From positions 53,741 to 117,740 of the forward strand of contig CAIWFH010000011.1 in assembly GCA_903911925.1 (NCBI GenBank): DNA of 64,000 bases, written 5' to 3'. Position 1 is the first letter of the stretch, and each line of letters begins with the position of its first letter. The translations under genes and the position numbers were made by a program. The notes below the pieces were generated by a model that was not told the DNA's origin, made no database searches, and worked only from the letters and a program-made list of their open reading frames with translations. Source of the DNA: an uncultured Acidobacteriaceae bacterium (GTDB taxonomy: Bacteria; Acidobacteriota; Terriglobia; Terriglobales; Acidobacteriaceae). Of the stretch, positions 18,775-28,699 are shown one piece after another.

Positions 18775-19932
18775 TTAGCCGATCTTGTGAGCGCCGCCCG
18801 ATGCGTGGCAGACGTGGATTTGGGGGACAATGCCGGTTCTGGCGGCGTAGCGCTTGCCCAACTCCGCGGCAAATGCCTTGGCCTGGGATTGCTCGACGAG
18901 ATTAATGGTACAGCCGCCGAAACCGCCGCCTGTAAGCCGCGCGCCGATGAGTCCGGGGATGTCCTGGGCCAGTTCGACCATGAGGTCGGCCTCCGGACAG
19001 CTGCCGTCGAAATCGCCGCTGTAGCTGTTGTGCGCCTCGGCCATGAGGCGGCCCAGTTCTTTCAGGTCCCCTTTTTCAAGGGCCTTTTCAGCGGCGACGG
19101 TGCGCAGGTTTTCACTGATTACGTGGCGGGCCCGCATCAGGGATTTGGGCTGCATCTCGCGGCCCCACTTCTCCAGGTCCTCAAGAGTGGCATCGCGCAG
19201 GAAAGGCACGCCCGGCCGGTGGCTGGCGATGACCGCGCAAGCGGCCTCGGACTCCCTGCGGCGGGTGGGATAATCGCCGCCGGCGATGGAGTGCTTGACC
19301 ATGGTGTTGGCGATGACCAGCGCCACGTCGGCGGGAATCGGCGCGAGTTTGAAGCTGAGGTCGCGGCAATCGAGCAGCAGGGCGTGATTCTCTTTGCCGT
19401 TGACCGAGATGAACTGGTCCATTATGCCGCAACTGGTACCCACAAACTCGTTCTCCACGCGCTGGCAGAGGCGGGCCAGCACAGGGCCTGGGTAGCTCGA
19501 GCAAATGAGCGACAGCACGGCAAGCGCCGTGACTACCTCGACGCTGGCGGAACTGGAAAGGCCGGAGCCGAGGGGAACGTCGCCCCACAGGCTGAGGCTG
19601 AAGCCGGGAATCTTGTGGCCTTCGCCGGTTAGGATGGCGACCACGCCGAGCGGATAGTCGGTCCAGTGCTTGCTCGCCGTTAAAGGCGCATCGGCGTCGA
19701 AGGTGCGCTCTCCATCTTCGGCGTAGTTCTCAGAGTAGAGAACGATCTTGCCGTCGGTGCGGGGCGAGATAGCGGCCAGGGTGGCAAAGTCGATGGCCAC
19801 GGGCATGACGAAGCCTTCGGCATAGTCAGTATGCTCGCCGATCAGGTTGACGCGGCCAGGGGCTACAAAGACGGATGGTTCGGCCTTGAAACGGGCCAGG
19901 TGCATGGAGCGAAGAACGGCAGGATCGTGCAT
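18775..19932 (-). CDS. galK: Galactokinase
   Basis: About 385 residues from the ATG at 19930-19932. That start is chosen because GAGGTG, overlapping the previous stop, sits at the right distance; an upstream start would overlap the previous gene and add residues not typical of the family. GHMP kinase signatures are clear: PGRVNLIGEHTDYAEGFVMP near the N-terminus, PLGSGLSSSASVEV in the ATP-binding loop, and GARLTGGGFGGCTINLV near the C-terminus. It phosphorylates alpha-D-galactose at C1 with ATP, the first committed step of the Leloir pathway. It is the last gene of a tight minus-strand cluster with an aldose-1-epimerase-like gene. No galT or galE is in the window. Confidence 0.95.
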   Translation of the reverse strand: MHDPAVLRSMHLARFKAEPSVFVAPGRVNLIGEHTDYAEGFVMPVAIDFATLAAISPRTDGKIVLYSENYAEDGERTFDADAPLTASKHWTDYPLGVVAILTGEGHKIPGFSLSLWGDVPLGSGLSSSASVEVVTALAVLSLICSSYPGPVLARLCQRVENEFVGTSCGIMDQFISVNGKENHALLLDCRDLSFKLAPIPADVALVIANTMVKHSIAGGDYPTRRRESEAACAVIASHRPGVPFLRDATLEDLEKWGREMQPKSLMRARHVISENLRTVAAEKALEKGDLKELGRLMAEAHNSYSGDFDGSCPEADLMVELAQDIPGLIGARLTGGGFGGCTINLVEQSQAKAFAAELGKRYAARTGIVPQIHVCHASGGAHKIG

Positions 19933-19945
19933 TTCAGGATTCACC

Positions 19946-20905
19946 TCAGATGGATTCAATCTCAACAATCATGGGCCAGGAAACAGACTGGCCGGGAGCA
20001 AGCACGCGGGACCACGGGCCGGTTTGGGCCAGCGAGTCGAAAGCAGTGGTTGACGGTTCAAGCGTGACGCAGGCCTGTTTGGACCCCGGACGTGCCGGCC
20101 AACCGCCGTAACAGAGCCACATTCCAAGAAAGGGCGTGGCCGTGGGGCTAAAACGGAAACGGATGCGCAGGCCCAGCCGGGGCCGTTCCAGCGCGCACCA
20201 GTCCTCACACAGGGCCAGGGGGCCGGCAAAAAGCTTCTCGGCGATGGCCTTTTCCGGCGCTTGCGCCAGACCCAGGTCAGTTTGTCCGCCCCCAGAGAGG
20301 GCAGCGATGGGCCACTGAACCTCGTCATTTGTTTGGCCAAGGCGGCCCTCACGCGAGTAGGCAAGCCTCATTTCGCGAACCGAGTCGGGCAGTACGATGC
20401 GATCTCCGGCTTCGGCAGCGAAGGAGGGATGTGCCGTCCAGGACCAGGGCACCGGGGTCGAGCCGGTGTTTGTCACCTTGTAGTCGGCGCGCAGACGCCA
20501 GCCTTCCTCAGTCTGGGTAAGGGTGGTGGTGCGCTGAAGTTCGAGAGGCAGCGAAAAGCACTGGGCGCGAAAGGTGGCGCACATGGAACTGGATGTCGCG
20601 AGTTCCCAGGGGACGCGCCACAGATCTCCGTGGTCGGGAATGAAAGCCGGGCCGGAGACAGTGTCAACGGTGCACGGATCGACCGAGGGCAGGCATTCGT
20701 CCCATCCGCTGGCGTCGCTCTCGTCAAAGGGCATGGTGTGGGTGCGGGGGCCATAGGGCGCGAGCGGCGCCTGCAGCAACTCTTGGCCGCGCACGGAGAT
20801 GGAAGCGATTTTGCCGCCGAGTTGCGGAAGGATGGTGATGGAGCAGTCCCCGGAGTGAATGACAACGTTTTCCTTTGGGATCGCCATTTCACTCATTTCC
20901 GTCAT
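19946..20905 (-). CDS. Aldose-1-epimerase-like protein (mutarotase family)
   Basis: 319 residues. ITILPQLGGKIASISVRGQELLQ, MPFDESDASGWDECLPSV, TGSTPVPWSWTAHPSF and the C-terminal region FLGMWLCYGGWPARPGSKQACVTLEPSTT fit the galactose-mutarotase-like beta-sandwich fold. Its place directly before galactokinase fits a role in supplying the correct hexose anomer. The catalytic region reads HPSF where classic GalM has HPYF, and overall similarity to GalM is moderate, so the exact sugar is uncertain. Its start overlaps the end of the decarboxylase gene by four bases. The start codon could be any of three Met within seven residues. Confidence 0.8.
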   Translation of the reverse strand: MTEMSEMAIPKENVVIHSGDCSITILPQLGGKIASISVRGQELLQAPLAPYGPRTHTMPFDESDASGWDECLPSVDPCTVDTVSGPAFIPDHGDLWRVPWELATSSSMCATFRAQCFSLPLELQRTTTLTQTEEGWRLRADYKVTNTGSTPVPWSWTAHPSFAAEAGDRIVLPDSVREMRLAYSREGRLGQTNDEVQWPIAALSGGGQTDLGLAQAPEKAIAEKLFAGPLALCEDWCALERPRLGLRIRFRFSPTATPFLGMWLCYGGWPARPGSKQACVTLEPSTTAFDSLAQTGPWSRVLAPGQSVSWPMIVEIESI

Positions 20906-22269
20906 TTTCCCTGCCCCTTCAAAACTTCCGTGACTGCGGAATCGAGCCTCTCCCAGATCCTTCCCAACCAGGCCTCGTGCTCAGGCTTCATCAGAACGGA
21001 CCGCAGACAGGTGACCGTGGCGGTTCCCCGCTCAGAACCTGCCGCAGGCTGAAACCATTCCAGCGGCAATTCTACAAGGGCCAGGTGCAAATCGCGGACG
21101 GCGCACGCCTCAAATGTGCTCTTCGCCAGTTCCGAAGCGCGCCGGGGGGGCTCGGCGTTCAGTTTCCACACCACGATGTCCAATTCGGGAGGTCCCGCGC
21201 AGAACGGCTGGAAACGGGAGTCGGCGCGCAGACGGCGGTCCAGTTCAAGAGCGGCAGAGCGGCCTTGCGCCAGCCCGCGGGCGAATTCGCCGCCGGGGAT
21301 CAGGGGCAAAAGCTGCTGGGTGGCCCACAAGGCGACGGCGGAGGCCCCGGCCCGCGAGCACTCCAGGCTGATCTCGCCCAGGTGCAACTGCTTTGACGTG
21401 AAGTAGGTATAGGGCGAGTCGTGCTTGTAAAAGCGGCCGACGGAGGGATCGCGGAAGAGGACGCATCCGCAACCGTAGGGTTGCAGGCCGTGCTTGTGTG
21501 GATCGACGACGATGGAGTCGGCCTGGCCGACGGCCGCATAGGCGCGGCGGGCAGGCTCGTCCAGCGCGTCGGGAATCAGCTTGAAATACCCGCCATAGGC
21601 CGCGTCAACGTGGACCCTGAAGCCGTACCGCTCACGGAGAGCCAAAATCTGGTCCAGCGGATCGACGGCGCCGATGGCCGTGGCACCCAGCGTAACCACC
21701 ACCGTGCCCACGTCGCCATGGCGCAGTTCGGCCTCAAGCGCTTCAAGGCTCATGCGGCCGCGATGGTCTGCGGGAATCGCGGAATAGCCCAGCTTGAGGA
21801 CGGCGGAGATTCGATTGTGGGTGTAGTGCGCCTGGGCCGAGCCAACGATGCGCTTGCCCGGCGCTACCTGGCCGGCCACCCACAGGGCTTCAAGATTGGC
21901 GATGGTTCCGCTGGAGGTGAGGTGGCCCAGGAACTCTGGCCAGCCAAACATGCCAGCGATGCCGCGTACCGCCTCAATCTCCAATTCAGAGCTGGCCCGG
22001 CCGCCGTCGCGGGCGTGGTTGTTGGGGTTGAGGCTCATGGCCAGCGCGTAGGCGGCGCGTGCTACCGGATGGGGCGGCTTGAGCATCTGGCCGGCGTAGA
22101 GCGGATGGAAATAGGGGTAGTTATCGCCGAGCTTTTGCGCCGTGACCTCAAGTATCTGCGCCATGGCAACCGGGTCGGCGGATAACTCGAAGTCTGGCAG
22201 GGAGGCAAACTCCTGTTGAAGGAGCTCAGTGGCGCGAGTTAGCAGGGCAGGAACGGGGTCCGAAGGCAT
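20902..22269 (-). CDS. Group II PLP-dependent decarboxylase
   Basis: 455 residues from an ATG. The order is an N-terminal swap region, LNPNNHARDGGRASSELEIEAVRGIAGMFGW, GHLTSSGTIANLEALW, HVDAAYGGYFKL, and the PLP-lysine motif VDPHKHGLQPYGCG. This is the group II family that includes glutamate, aspartate, tyrosine and aromatic-amino-acid decarboxylases. Specificity cannot be told from these motifs. It is first in an overlapping minus-strand cluster with the epimerase-like protein and galactokinase, a combination that makes no obvious single pathway. Confidence 0.9.
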   Translation of the reverse strand: MPSDPVPALLTRATELLQQEFASLPDFELSADPVAMAQILEVTAQKLGDNYPYFHPLYAGQMLKPPHPVARAAYALAMSLNPNNHARDGGRASSELEIEAVRGIAGMFGWPEFLGHLTSSGTIANLEALWVAGQVAPGKRIVGSAQAHYTHNRISAVLKLGYSAIPADHRGRMSLEALEAELRHGDVGTVVVTLGATAIGAVDPLDQILALRERYGFRVHVDAAYGGYFKLIPDALDEPARRAYAAVGQADSIVVDPHKHGLQPYGCGCVLFRDPSVGRFYKHDSPYTYFTSKQLHLGEISLECSRAGASAVALWATQQLLPLIPGGEFARGLAQGRSAALELDRRLRADSRFQPFCAGPPELDIVVWKLNAEPPRRASELAKSTFEACAVRDLHLALVELPLEWFQPAAGSERGTATVTCLRSVLMKPEHEAWLGRIWERLDSAVTEVLKGQGK

Positions 22270-22518
22270 GACGACCTACCACAGTAACACAACCGGGAGG
22301 CCGATTCTAAGCCCGTATCGGGTGTCCGGTTCCAAATTGAGAATCCAGGAAAGGGGGCTAAAGGCATTATTTGCAGTACCCTTTATCCACAGTGATGTTA
22401 TACTGCGCTCAGCGTTAGAGCGGAAGCGGGCGTGAGCAGCACTCGCCCAACCAAGCAAGATTCTGCCTGTGGTCGTCCGGTTCATCCAGCGCAATTCAAT
22501 CCAGGAAATACGAACAAA

Positions 22519-22719
22519 ATGGAACAAGGTACTGTGAAGTGGTTTAATGACGCCAAGGGATTTGGCTTTATCTCGCGTCAGAACGGTGAAGATGTGTTCG
22601 TGCACTACTCTGCGATCAACTCCAGCGGATTCAAGAGTTTGCAAGAAGGTCAAGCCGTGCAGTTCAACGTAGTGAAGGGGCCCAAGGGATGGCAGGCCGC
22701 CGACGTGCAGCCGCTGTAA
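22519..22719 (+). CDS. Cold-shock domain protein (CspA type)
   Basis: 66 residues from the ATG at 22519; longer upstream starts give a tail foreign to the family. The single cold-shock domain is complete: [18 protein letters not shown] (RNP1 KGFGFI), then [10 protein letters not shown] (RNP2 VFVHY). It binds single-stranded RNA/DNA as an RNA chaperone. AGGAA lies about 12 bases upstream. The 250-bp gap before it would allow a long structured leader, as is usual for csp genes. A hairpin terminator follows. Confidence 0.95.
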   Translation: MEQGTVKWFNDAKGFGFISRQNGEDVFVHYSAINSSGFKSLQEGQAVQFNVVKGPKGWQAADVQPL

Positions 22720-23063
22720 CCCGACAGGCCGGATTCCGGCAGAATCTAGCAAGCAAAATTCGCGGGGCTGGGAGAGATCCCGGCCCTCGATTTGTTTGTG
22801 CCCCGGGTCGTATTTCACCCAGCAATACCTGGCCGAAGATAGAGCAGGCTTCAGCGCGCCCCCTACCGTTCTGAATACGTCGCCTGCAATGCGTTGCAAA
22901 TAAATAACTTACGTCCAGCACGTCCCTGTCCGGCGGGGACCTCCAGTTTCGGCAAACAAAAACCATCTGATCCCCACGTACTTACCTTGGCACGGCAGCT
23001 CCAAGTCACTACCATGGTGACCATTCTCCATAGTTGCTTTCTTCAATGCCGAAAGGATCAAGC
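22720..23063. other. Intergenic region between csp and the first GH5-like gene
   Basis: 344 bp holding the csp terminator (22765-22797) and the leader of the glycosidase gene. A Shine-Dalgarno GAAAGGA at about 23051 precedes the ATG at 23064. Nothing else was recognised. Confidence 0.45.
22765..22797 (+). terminator. Terminator of the cold-shock gene
   Basis: GGGCTGGGA (22765-22773) and TCCCGGCCC (22778-22786) form a 9-bp stem with one G-T wobble and a GAGA tetraloop, followed by TCGATTTGTTT. It lies about 45 bases after the csp stop. Confidence 0.75.
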
Positions 23064-24224
23064 ATGAATGCCAGCGGAAAATTCTCTTTTCAGTTCCTCC
23101 TGCGAATTGCCTCGTGGCTTGCGCTTGCGGTTTTGCCAGCCGTAGCGCACCAATTGAATGCTGCCGAGCATTTCGTTACGCGTTCGGGGTCCCGCCTGAT
23201 GCTGGACGGCAAACCATTTCGCTTCTCTGGCGCAAATCTAGACAACGTAAACCTGGCCAGCACGCACTACGGCTCGTTTTATTCCGTTACCGGAAGATAT
23301 GAGCCTTTCTACCCCTCCCACTGGGCCATCGATGACGCATTCGAGAAACTGCACAAGATGGGCGGCACTGTGGCCCGCATCTACTCGGCGGGCACCCAAG
23401 GCAGCCCGCTTGCCATCGAGCCATCTCTCGGTGTCTTCAACGAGGAAGCCCTCAAACAGCTTGACTATGTGATTAAGTCGGCCGGTGACCATGGAGTACG
23501 GGTCGACCTGGTTCTCGTGTGCATGCAGGATTTCTACGTCGGCGGCGAGCCGATCTTCTCGCACTGGAGAAATGGGACCGGCTTTTTTGAAGAGCCGGTG
23601 GTCTCCGATTTCGAACAGTTCATCACCAAGTTGCTGACTCGCGTTAACAGCTACACGGGCGTGGCCTATAAGGACGATCCCGCCATTTTCGGATGGGAAA
23701 CCGACAATGAGATTCGCGACTCGCCAATTAGCTGGGAGAATCGAATTTGCTCGCTCATCAAGAAGCTCGATCCGAATCACCTTGTCATCAACGGCCATGA
23801 CATGCCGGCGGATCCGCCCACCGCCGAACGCCTCTCAGTCGCCGCCGCGGACATTTACGTTGCACACTACTACCCATATTGGAAATTCCCATGGGATCTT
23901 CGATCGCACGCTTCCGCCGTGACAAAAGCCGGTAAAGTTTTCATCGTCGAGGAATACGGGTGGGACAGGCTGAATTTGTCAATGAACGAACTGAAAGCGA
24001 ACCTGGCCGCGGTGGAGAAGAATCCCGACGTGGCCGGCGATATGCTTTGGGCCCTGCGCGGAGATATTGAGCCAGGCAAGCCATTCCCTGTTTCGGACAC
24101 GGGCGGCGAGTGGTGGGCGTTTTACCCGGAGGGCATCGAGACCGGCGCCAATTATGCCGTCGATATGCACCAACGCGCGCTGATTATCGAAGCTCATGCA
24201 AAGAGGATGTCTGGGGCGAAGTAG
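23064..24224 (+). CDS. Secreted glycoside hydrolase, GH5-like (mannanase/cellulase clan)
   Basis: 386 residues from the ATG at 23064, chosen for its Shine-Dalgarno. A signal peptide (LLRIASWLALAVLPAVAHQLNA) is followed by a TIM-barrel protein starting FVTRSGSRLMLDGKPFRFSGANLD, the usual opening of GH5 endo-beta-mannanase-like enzymes. The acid/base region is FGWETDNEIRDSP and the likely nucleophile is in KVFIVEEYGWDRLN. Both are in the expected order. It probably cleaves a beta-linked plant or fungal polysaccharide outside the cytoplasm. A paralogue follows directly on the same strand. Confidence 0.85.
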   Translation: MNASGKFSFQFLLRIASWLALAVLPAVAHQLNAAEHFVTRSGSRLMLDGKPFRFSGANLDNVNLASTHYGSFYSVTGRYEPFYPSHWAIDDAFEKLHKMGGTVARIYSAGTQGSPLAIEPSLGVFNEEALKQLDYVIKSAGDHGVRVDLVLVCMQDFYVGGEPIFSHWRNGTGFFEEPVVSDFEQFITKLLTRVNSYTGVAYKDDPAIFGWETDNEIRDSPISWENRICSLIKKLDPNHLVINGHDMPADPPTAERLSVAAADIYVAHYYPYWKFPWDLRSHASAVTKAGKVFIVEEYGWDRLNLSMNELKANLAAVEKNPDVAGDMLWALRGDIEPGKPFPVSDTGGEWWAFYPEGIETGANYAVDMHQRALIIEAHAKRMSGAK

Positions 24225-24305
24225 TTGCCCGTGTGCCGCCAGAGAAGCCGCAATGAGCATATCCGTTAGGTGGTTGGAAGAACACCGCGAAAGGACGAAC
24301 AGTCG

Positions 24306-25466
24306 ATGACGGAAGGTGAAAGAATTCCTCTCGGGCTTCTGGTGCGCGTTGCTTGCGGGCTTTCGCTAGCGGTGCTGCTGCTGACCCTGACTCCCCAACT
24401 CGTGGCGCAAGACCATTTCGTTACCCGCGCGGGAACGCGGCTGATGCTGGATGGAAAACCGTTCCGGTTTGCCGGGGGAAACCTGGATTACCTGGCGCTG
24501 GCCGCCGACAGCTTTGGCAAGATCGGCGCCACGGACATCTACTACCCGTCGAAGCAAATGATCGACGACGCCTTTGCCGCGCTGAACAAGATGAACGGCA
24601 CGGCGGCTCGCGTCTGGTCGTCGGCCAGCCAGGGTTGCCCGCTTTGCATCGAGCCCGAGCGCGGCAAGTTCAGCGAAACAGCGCTGCGGCAACTCGATTA
24701 CGTGGTCTATTCGGCGGGCAAGCACCACGTGCGGCTGATTCTGTTGTTTGTCGATCCCTGGGGCTACTACACGGGCGGCATCGAGCAATACAAAAGGTGG
24801 CGTGGCCGCGGGGATTTCTTTCGCGATCCTTCGCTTATCGCGGACTACAAGGAGTATGTTGCCACGCTGATCAATCGGAAGAACGCGTTTAGTGGCGTGG
24901 TCTACCGCGACGACCCGACGATTCTTGCATGGCAGCCGGGAAACGAATTGCGCGACGCGCCAATCGAGTGGGAGCGCGAGATTGCGCGCTATATCAAGTC
25001 ACTTGACCGGCACCACCTAATCATCAGCAGCAACGATTTTCACTCAGTTGAGGTGGAGTGGGCCAGAATTCCTGAGGTCGACATGGTCAGCCGGCACTAC
25101 TATCCCTACTTTGGGAAGGATTTCTTCTGGACCCTGGAGCACGACCGGGACGCAGCGAAACAAGCGAACAAAGTATTGGTGGTGGATGAGTTCGGCTGGG
25201 ATCGGGGCAACTTGTCCCTCGAAGAGCTCAAAAAACGGCTGAAGATTGTGCAGGCGGACGCAAATATTGGCGGCGACTTGTTCTGGGCTTTCCGCGGACC
25301 GAAAGACGGCGGAGGGGCGATGGCCGTGCCCGGCGCAGGGGGCGAGTGGTGGGCTCTCTATTACCCGGCGCGAACGACCCCGAACAATACAAAAGACGAC
25401 ATGCGCCTGCGGACACAGATTCTGCGAGATCATGCCGCTGCCATGTCAGGTGCTGCGCGACACTAG
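24306..25466 (+). CDS. Second secreted GH5-like glycoside hydrolase (tandem paralogue)
   Basis: 386 residues from the ATG at 24306 (AAAGGA about ten bases upstream). The signal peptide is VACGLSLAVLLLTLTPQLVA; the mature enzyme opens HFVTRAGTRLMLDGKPFRFAGGNLD, almost the same as the upstream gene. The acid/base region is LAWQPGNELRDAPIEW, where the preceding paralogue has GWETDNE, and the nucleophile region is KVLVVDEFGWDRGN. The two genes are an old tandem duplication with moderate identity, so different substrates are plausible. It lies 81 bp downstream of the first and is probably cotranscribed. Confidence 0.85.
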   Translation: MTEGERIPLGLLVRVACGLSLAVLLLTLTPQLVAQDHFVTRAGTRLMLDGKPFRFAGGNLDYLALAADSFGKIGATDIYYPSKQMIDDAFAALNKMNGTAARVWSSASQGCPLCIEPERGKFSETALRQLDYVVYSAGKHHVRLILLFVDPWGYYTGGIEQYKRWRGRGDFFRDPSLIADYKEYVATLINRKNAFSGVVYRDDPTILAWQPGNELRDAPIEWEREIARYIKSLDRHHLIISSNDFHSVEVEWARIPEVDMVSRHYYPYFGKDFFWTLEHDRDAAKQANKVLVVDEFGWDRGNLSLEELKKRLKIVQADANIGGDLFWAFRGPKDGGGAMAVPGAGGEWWALYYPARTTPNNTKDDMRLRTQILRDHAAAMSGAARH

Positions 25467-25563
25467 GACCCTTCTTGCTAAGATTGCTTCGACCCACCCG
25501 AAGGGCGTGGACCTGGCCTTGCGGGCGAAGCGACTTCGGGCGAGACCTGTACGGAGACTCAGA

Positions 25564-26625
25564 ATGAAACCACGTGAACGATTCCTTACTGCTTTGACCG
25601 GCGGAACACCCGACCGGGTACCCATCGGCGACTACATGTTCTCAAACAACCTGTGTGAAAGGGTATTGAACCACAGGCAGGTTTTGTACGAAGCGGACAA
25701 ACAGGTTGAGTTGGCGACGAAACTGGGTCTCGACTGCATGTGGATGGGGATCAACGGATTCTGCGGCCTCGAAGAAGAAGCGCACGCAGAAGGCACAAAG
25801 TACCAGGACGAATGGGGCGTGAGCTACATCAAAAACGGCTGGCCGATCATGGCGCAGACTGACACGCCGATCAAGACGCGCGCCGATTGGGAGAAGTACA
25901 AAATGCCGTCGGCGACGGCGCCGCACCGCTTCAACATGCTGCGCGCCGGCGTCAAGGCCAACAGCGGCGACCTGGCCATCAAGGCCGGCGTGCTGGGGCC
26001 TTTCACGATGATGTACTGGTACCTGATGGACATTGAAACGCTGGCATTCACAATTCACGATGACCCCGAACTGGTCCGCGAAATGTGCGACGCTTTTGTG
26101 AAGTACACGCTGGAGACGGTGCGCGGGGTGGTTGATTTGGGCGGCGTGTCGGTGGTCGAAATCTCCGACGACTGGGGCGGGACGAAATCTCTTTTGATGT
26201 CGCCGAAGAATCTGCGCGATTTTTTCATCCCGCCATTCCGTGCCATGGTGCAGGGCATGCGGCAGATGGGACTGCCAGTGGTGATGCACAACGACGGAAA
26301 GATCTGGGACGTGCTGGACGACCTGGTGGACACGGGCATCAGCGGCGTTCATCCCGTAGAGCGGGCGGCCGGCGGCGACCTGGCGTGGGTCAAGGAGCGC
26401 TACAAGGGCCGGATTTGCCCAATCGGCAACGTGGACAACAAATACGTGATGAGCACCGGAACCTCGGCCGACGTGGAAAACGAAGTGAAGGAGTGCATGC
26501 GCATCGCCAAGCCGGGCGGCGGCTATATTCTGTCGACGGATCACTCGATTCATGACGGCATGCCGTACGAAAACATCATGGCTTATATCGAAGCGGGCAA
26601 GAAATATGGCGTGTATGGCCAATGA
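25564..26625 (+). CDS. Uroporphyrinogen-decarboxylase-family protein (URO-D/MtaA-like)
   Basis: 353 residues from the ATG at 25564; the open frame extends further upstream but that part has no family similarity. [30 protein letters not shown] is the typical opening of non-HemE members, and [29 protein letters not shown] and [21 protein letters not shown] are family landmarks of the barrel's C-terminal half. These relatives include corrinoid methyltransferases and enzymes of unknown substrate; true HemE seems unlikely. Its stop overlaps the start of the FAD oxidoreductase gene by four bases, so the two proteins very likely act together. Confidence 0.8.
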   Translation: MKPRERFLTALTGGTPDRVPIGDYMFSNNLCERVLNHRQVLYEADKQVELATKLGLDCMWMGINGFCGLEEEAHAEGTKYQDEWGVSYIKNGWPIMAQTDTPIKTRADWEKYKMPSATAPHRFNMLRAGVKANSGDLAIKAGVLGPFTMMYWYLMDIETLAFTIHDDPELVREMCDAFVKYTLETVRGVVDLGGVSVVEISDDWGGTKSLLMSPKNLRDFFIPPFRAMVQGMRQMGLPVVMHNDGKIWDVLDDLVDTGISGVHPVERAAGGDLAWVKERYKGRICPIGNVDNKYVMSTGTSADVENEVKECMRIAKPGGGYILSTDHSIHDGMPYENIMAYIEAGKKYGVYGQ

Positions 26626-28187
26626 AACAAGGCACCGCGATCATCATCGGGGCCGGCCCGGCGGGGCTGACCGCAGCGCTTGAACTCAAGCGGCGCTCGG
26701 GAATCAAGCCGATCGTGCTGGAGGCGGGGCACGAGGTCGGCGGCCTTGCGCGAACGATTATGCACAACGGCAACCGCATGGATTTGGGCGGGCACCGCTT
26801 TTTTTCAAAGTCCGACAGGGTGATGCAGTGGTGGCTCGACCTGATGCCGGTGGAAGCGGGGGCGGACGGCCAGCTCCGCTACCAGGGCCAAGAGCGCGAA
26901 GTGCCGACGACCTGCCCGGGTCCGCGATCGGAAGATCTGGTGATGCTGGTTCGCCCGCGCAAGAGCCGCATCTACTTTCTGCGGCGTTTTTTTGACTATC
27001 CCATTCGCTTGACCGCGGACACGCTGATGAAGATGGGACCGGGGCACATTTCGCGCGCGGGCATCAGTTACGTGCGCGCTGCGCTGTGGCCCCGTCGACC
27101 TGAAACTTCTCTTGAAGATTTTCTGATCAACCGCTTTGGCAGGCATATGTACCTGACCTTTTTCAAGTCGTATACGGAGAAGGTTTGGGGCGTGCCTTGC
27201 AGCGAGATCAGCGCAGAATGGGGAGCGCAGAGAATCAAAGGGCTCTCGCTCCGGAGCGCTGTGACGCATTTTCTTAAGAAGGCTCTCGCGACGCGACGCG
27301 CGGAAGGGCTGGCACAAAAGAACACTGAAACCTCGCTGATTGAGAGGTTCCTCTACCCCAAGCTCGGGCCCGGCCAGCTTTGGGAACATGTGGCCGAATT
27401 GGTGAACGCAGGCGGCGGCGAAATCCACCTCGGCATGCGAGTGGACCGCATCAACGTGGCTGAGAGCAAGGTGGTGTCAGTTGAGACGGTGAACAAAGCC
27501 GGAGAACGCAGCACGTTTGAGGGCGACTACTTTTTCTCGACCATGCCGGTGAAAGAGTTGATTCGCGCGGTTTCCTGCGATGTGCCTGCTGAAGTTTCAG
27601 AAGTGAGCGAAGGTCTGGTGTACCGCGACTTTATTACGGTTGGCCTGCTTGCGAAGAATCTCGCGCTGACCGAAGAGGACGGTTCGCAACTGAAAGACAA
27701 CTGGATCTATATTCAGGACCCGGATGTGAAGGTGGGCCGCCTGCAGATCTTCAACAACTGGAGCCCCTGGCTCGTAAGCAGCGCAGGCAAGGTCTGGCTC
27801 GGACTGGAATATTTCTGCTACGAGACCGATGCATTATGGAAGCTATCCGATGAGGAGATGACGCGGCTGGCGATCGAGGATATGGTCTCGCTGGGCATGA
27901 TTCATGCGGAAGACGTGGAGGACTCGCATGTAGTGCGCGTTCCTAAAACTTATCCCGCATATTTTGGCAGTTACGACCGTTTCGAGGTGATCCGCAAATA
28001 CACGGACCGGTTCGAAAACCTCTTTCTGGTGGGCCGCAACGGGATGCATAAATACAACAACCAGGACCACTCCATGCTGACCGCGATGACCGCCGTCGAA
28101 AATATTCTGAATGGCGTAACGAGCAAGGAGAACATCTGGGCCATCAACACCGAGATGGAGTATCACGAAGAGAAGACGGCGAATTGA
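26622..28187 (+). CDS. FAD-dependent oxidoreductase (protoporphyrinogen-oxidase/UDP-galactopyranose-mutase-like)
   Basis: 521 residues. A Rossmann FAD-binding start ([23 protein letters not shown] ... [14 protein letters not shown]) is followed by [13 protein letters not shown], as in the COG1232 group of amine-oxidase-fold proteins. [34 protein letters not shown] near the end is the FAD-closing motif. The closest functional analogies are sugar- or polyisoprenoid-linked mutases and desaturases rather than haem synthesis. It is translationally coupled to the URO-D-like gene. Its substrate is unknown; proximity to secreted glycosidases hints at carbohydrate or envelope chemistry. Confidence 0.82.
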   Translation: MKQGTAIIIGAGPAGLTAALELKRRSGIKPIVLEAGHEVGGLARTIMHNGNRMDLGGHRFFSKSDRVMQWWLDLMPVEAGADGQLRYQGQEREVPTTCPGPRSEDLVMLVRPRKSRIYFLRRFFDYPIRLTADTLMKMGPGHISRAGISYVRAALWPRRPETSLEDFLINRFGRHMYLTFFKSYTEKVWGVPCSEISAEWGAQRIKGLSLRSAVTHFLKKALATRRAEGLAQKNTETSLIERFLYPKLGPGQLWEHVAELVNAGGGEIHLGMRVDRINVAESKVVSVETVNKAGERSTFEGDYFFSTMPVKELIRAVSCDVPAEVSEVSEGLVYRDFITVGLLAKNLALTEEDGSQLKDNWIYIQDPDVKVGRLQIFNNWSPWLVSSAGKVWLGLEYFCYETDALWKLSDEEMTRLAIEDMVSLGMIHAEDVEDSHVVRVPKTYPAYFGSYDRFEVIRKYTDRFENLFLVGRNGMHKYNNQDHSMLTAMTAVENILNGVTSKENIWAINTEMEYHEEKTAN

Positions 28188-28699
28188 GGCGAAAAGTGGT
28201 TGTTTTGAGCCCAAAACGGGCCAAAAACGCCTCAAAAGCGGCCTAAAAACTGGGGCTCTGTTTACCGGCCAGTTAACATGATATTTTTGTAACCTGTTCA
28301 ATTATCAACAGTTAACGGATCGACCGGGTCGGAAAAGTGCCCTCTTTGAGGGAGGGGGTGGGGTAAATCGCCTTGGGGGTACGGACCGGTCTGCTAGTTT
28401 TCTCTCGGCGGGGGAGGGTTGGACGGCCTGAATCACAAGTGGCTTCTCCGGTTGCGGTCTTTTTGTCCCCGCAATTTTGATTGTGCGCCGGACAAGCGTA
28501 ATTATCTGCAATGGGTCGCGCGGGTTTTACAAAATCTGATCCGGGACGCTAGGGCGTATTTCGGGGGCAATCAGGTTGACGGTTGTCCAGTTCCCGCCCG
28601 TAAGCTGAGGCTCGTGGTATCCCCGGTCTCCAATTGCGAGAGACCGGGGGCACCCTCAACGTAGTCTGGAAAGGGCACCGGGACCGGGGCCGCCCGCCA
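28188..28699. other. Gene-poor region with palindromes, left of the RAYT locus
   Basis: 512 bp. It starts with CCCAAAACGGGCC-type short repeats of AAAA between GC clamps that may end the oxidoreductase transcript. It then has two GTTAAC sites about 45 bp apart, a G-rich tract (28340-28410), a full palindrome at 28616-28654, and a half-site GGGCACCGGGACCGGGGCCGCC at about 28673-28692. Short open frames here look random. Confidence 0.5.
28616..28654 (+). repeat. REP-like palindrome, asymmetric ends
   Basis: GGTATCCCCGGTCTC (28616-28630) and GAGACCGGGGGCACC (28640-28654) form the family stem. The outer ends differ (TATCCCC on the left, GGGGGCACCCTCAAC on the right), which gives the element a direction. 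That right side continues exactly like the right terminus of the RAYT unit (…GGGGGCACCCTCAAC), 1.3 kb away and in the same orientation. Confidence 0.85.

Noticed and set aside
22383..22391. Perfect DnaA box TTATCCACA upstream of csp
   Set aside because: A single box with no AT-rich unwinding region, dnaA, dnaN or gyrB nearby does not make an origin.
25246..25563. N-terminal extension of the URO-D-like frame
   Set aside because: It overlaps the glycosidase gene and lacks family similarity; the start at 25564 fits the family.
28270..28330. TTATCAACA between two GTTAAC sites
   Set aside because: Mismatched DnaA box and no other origin features; considered chance.
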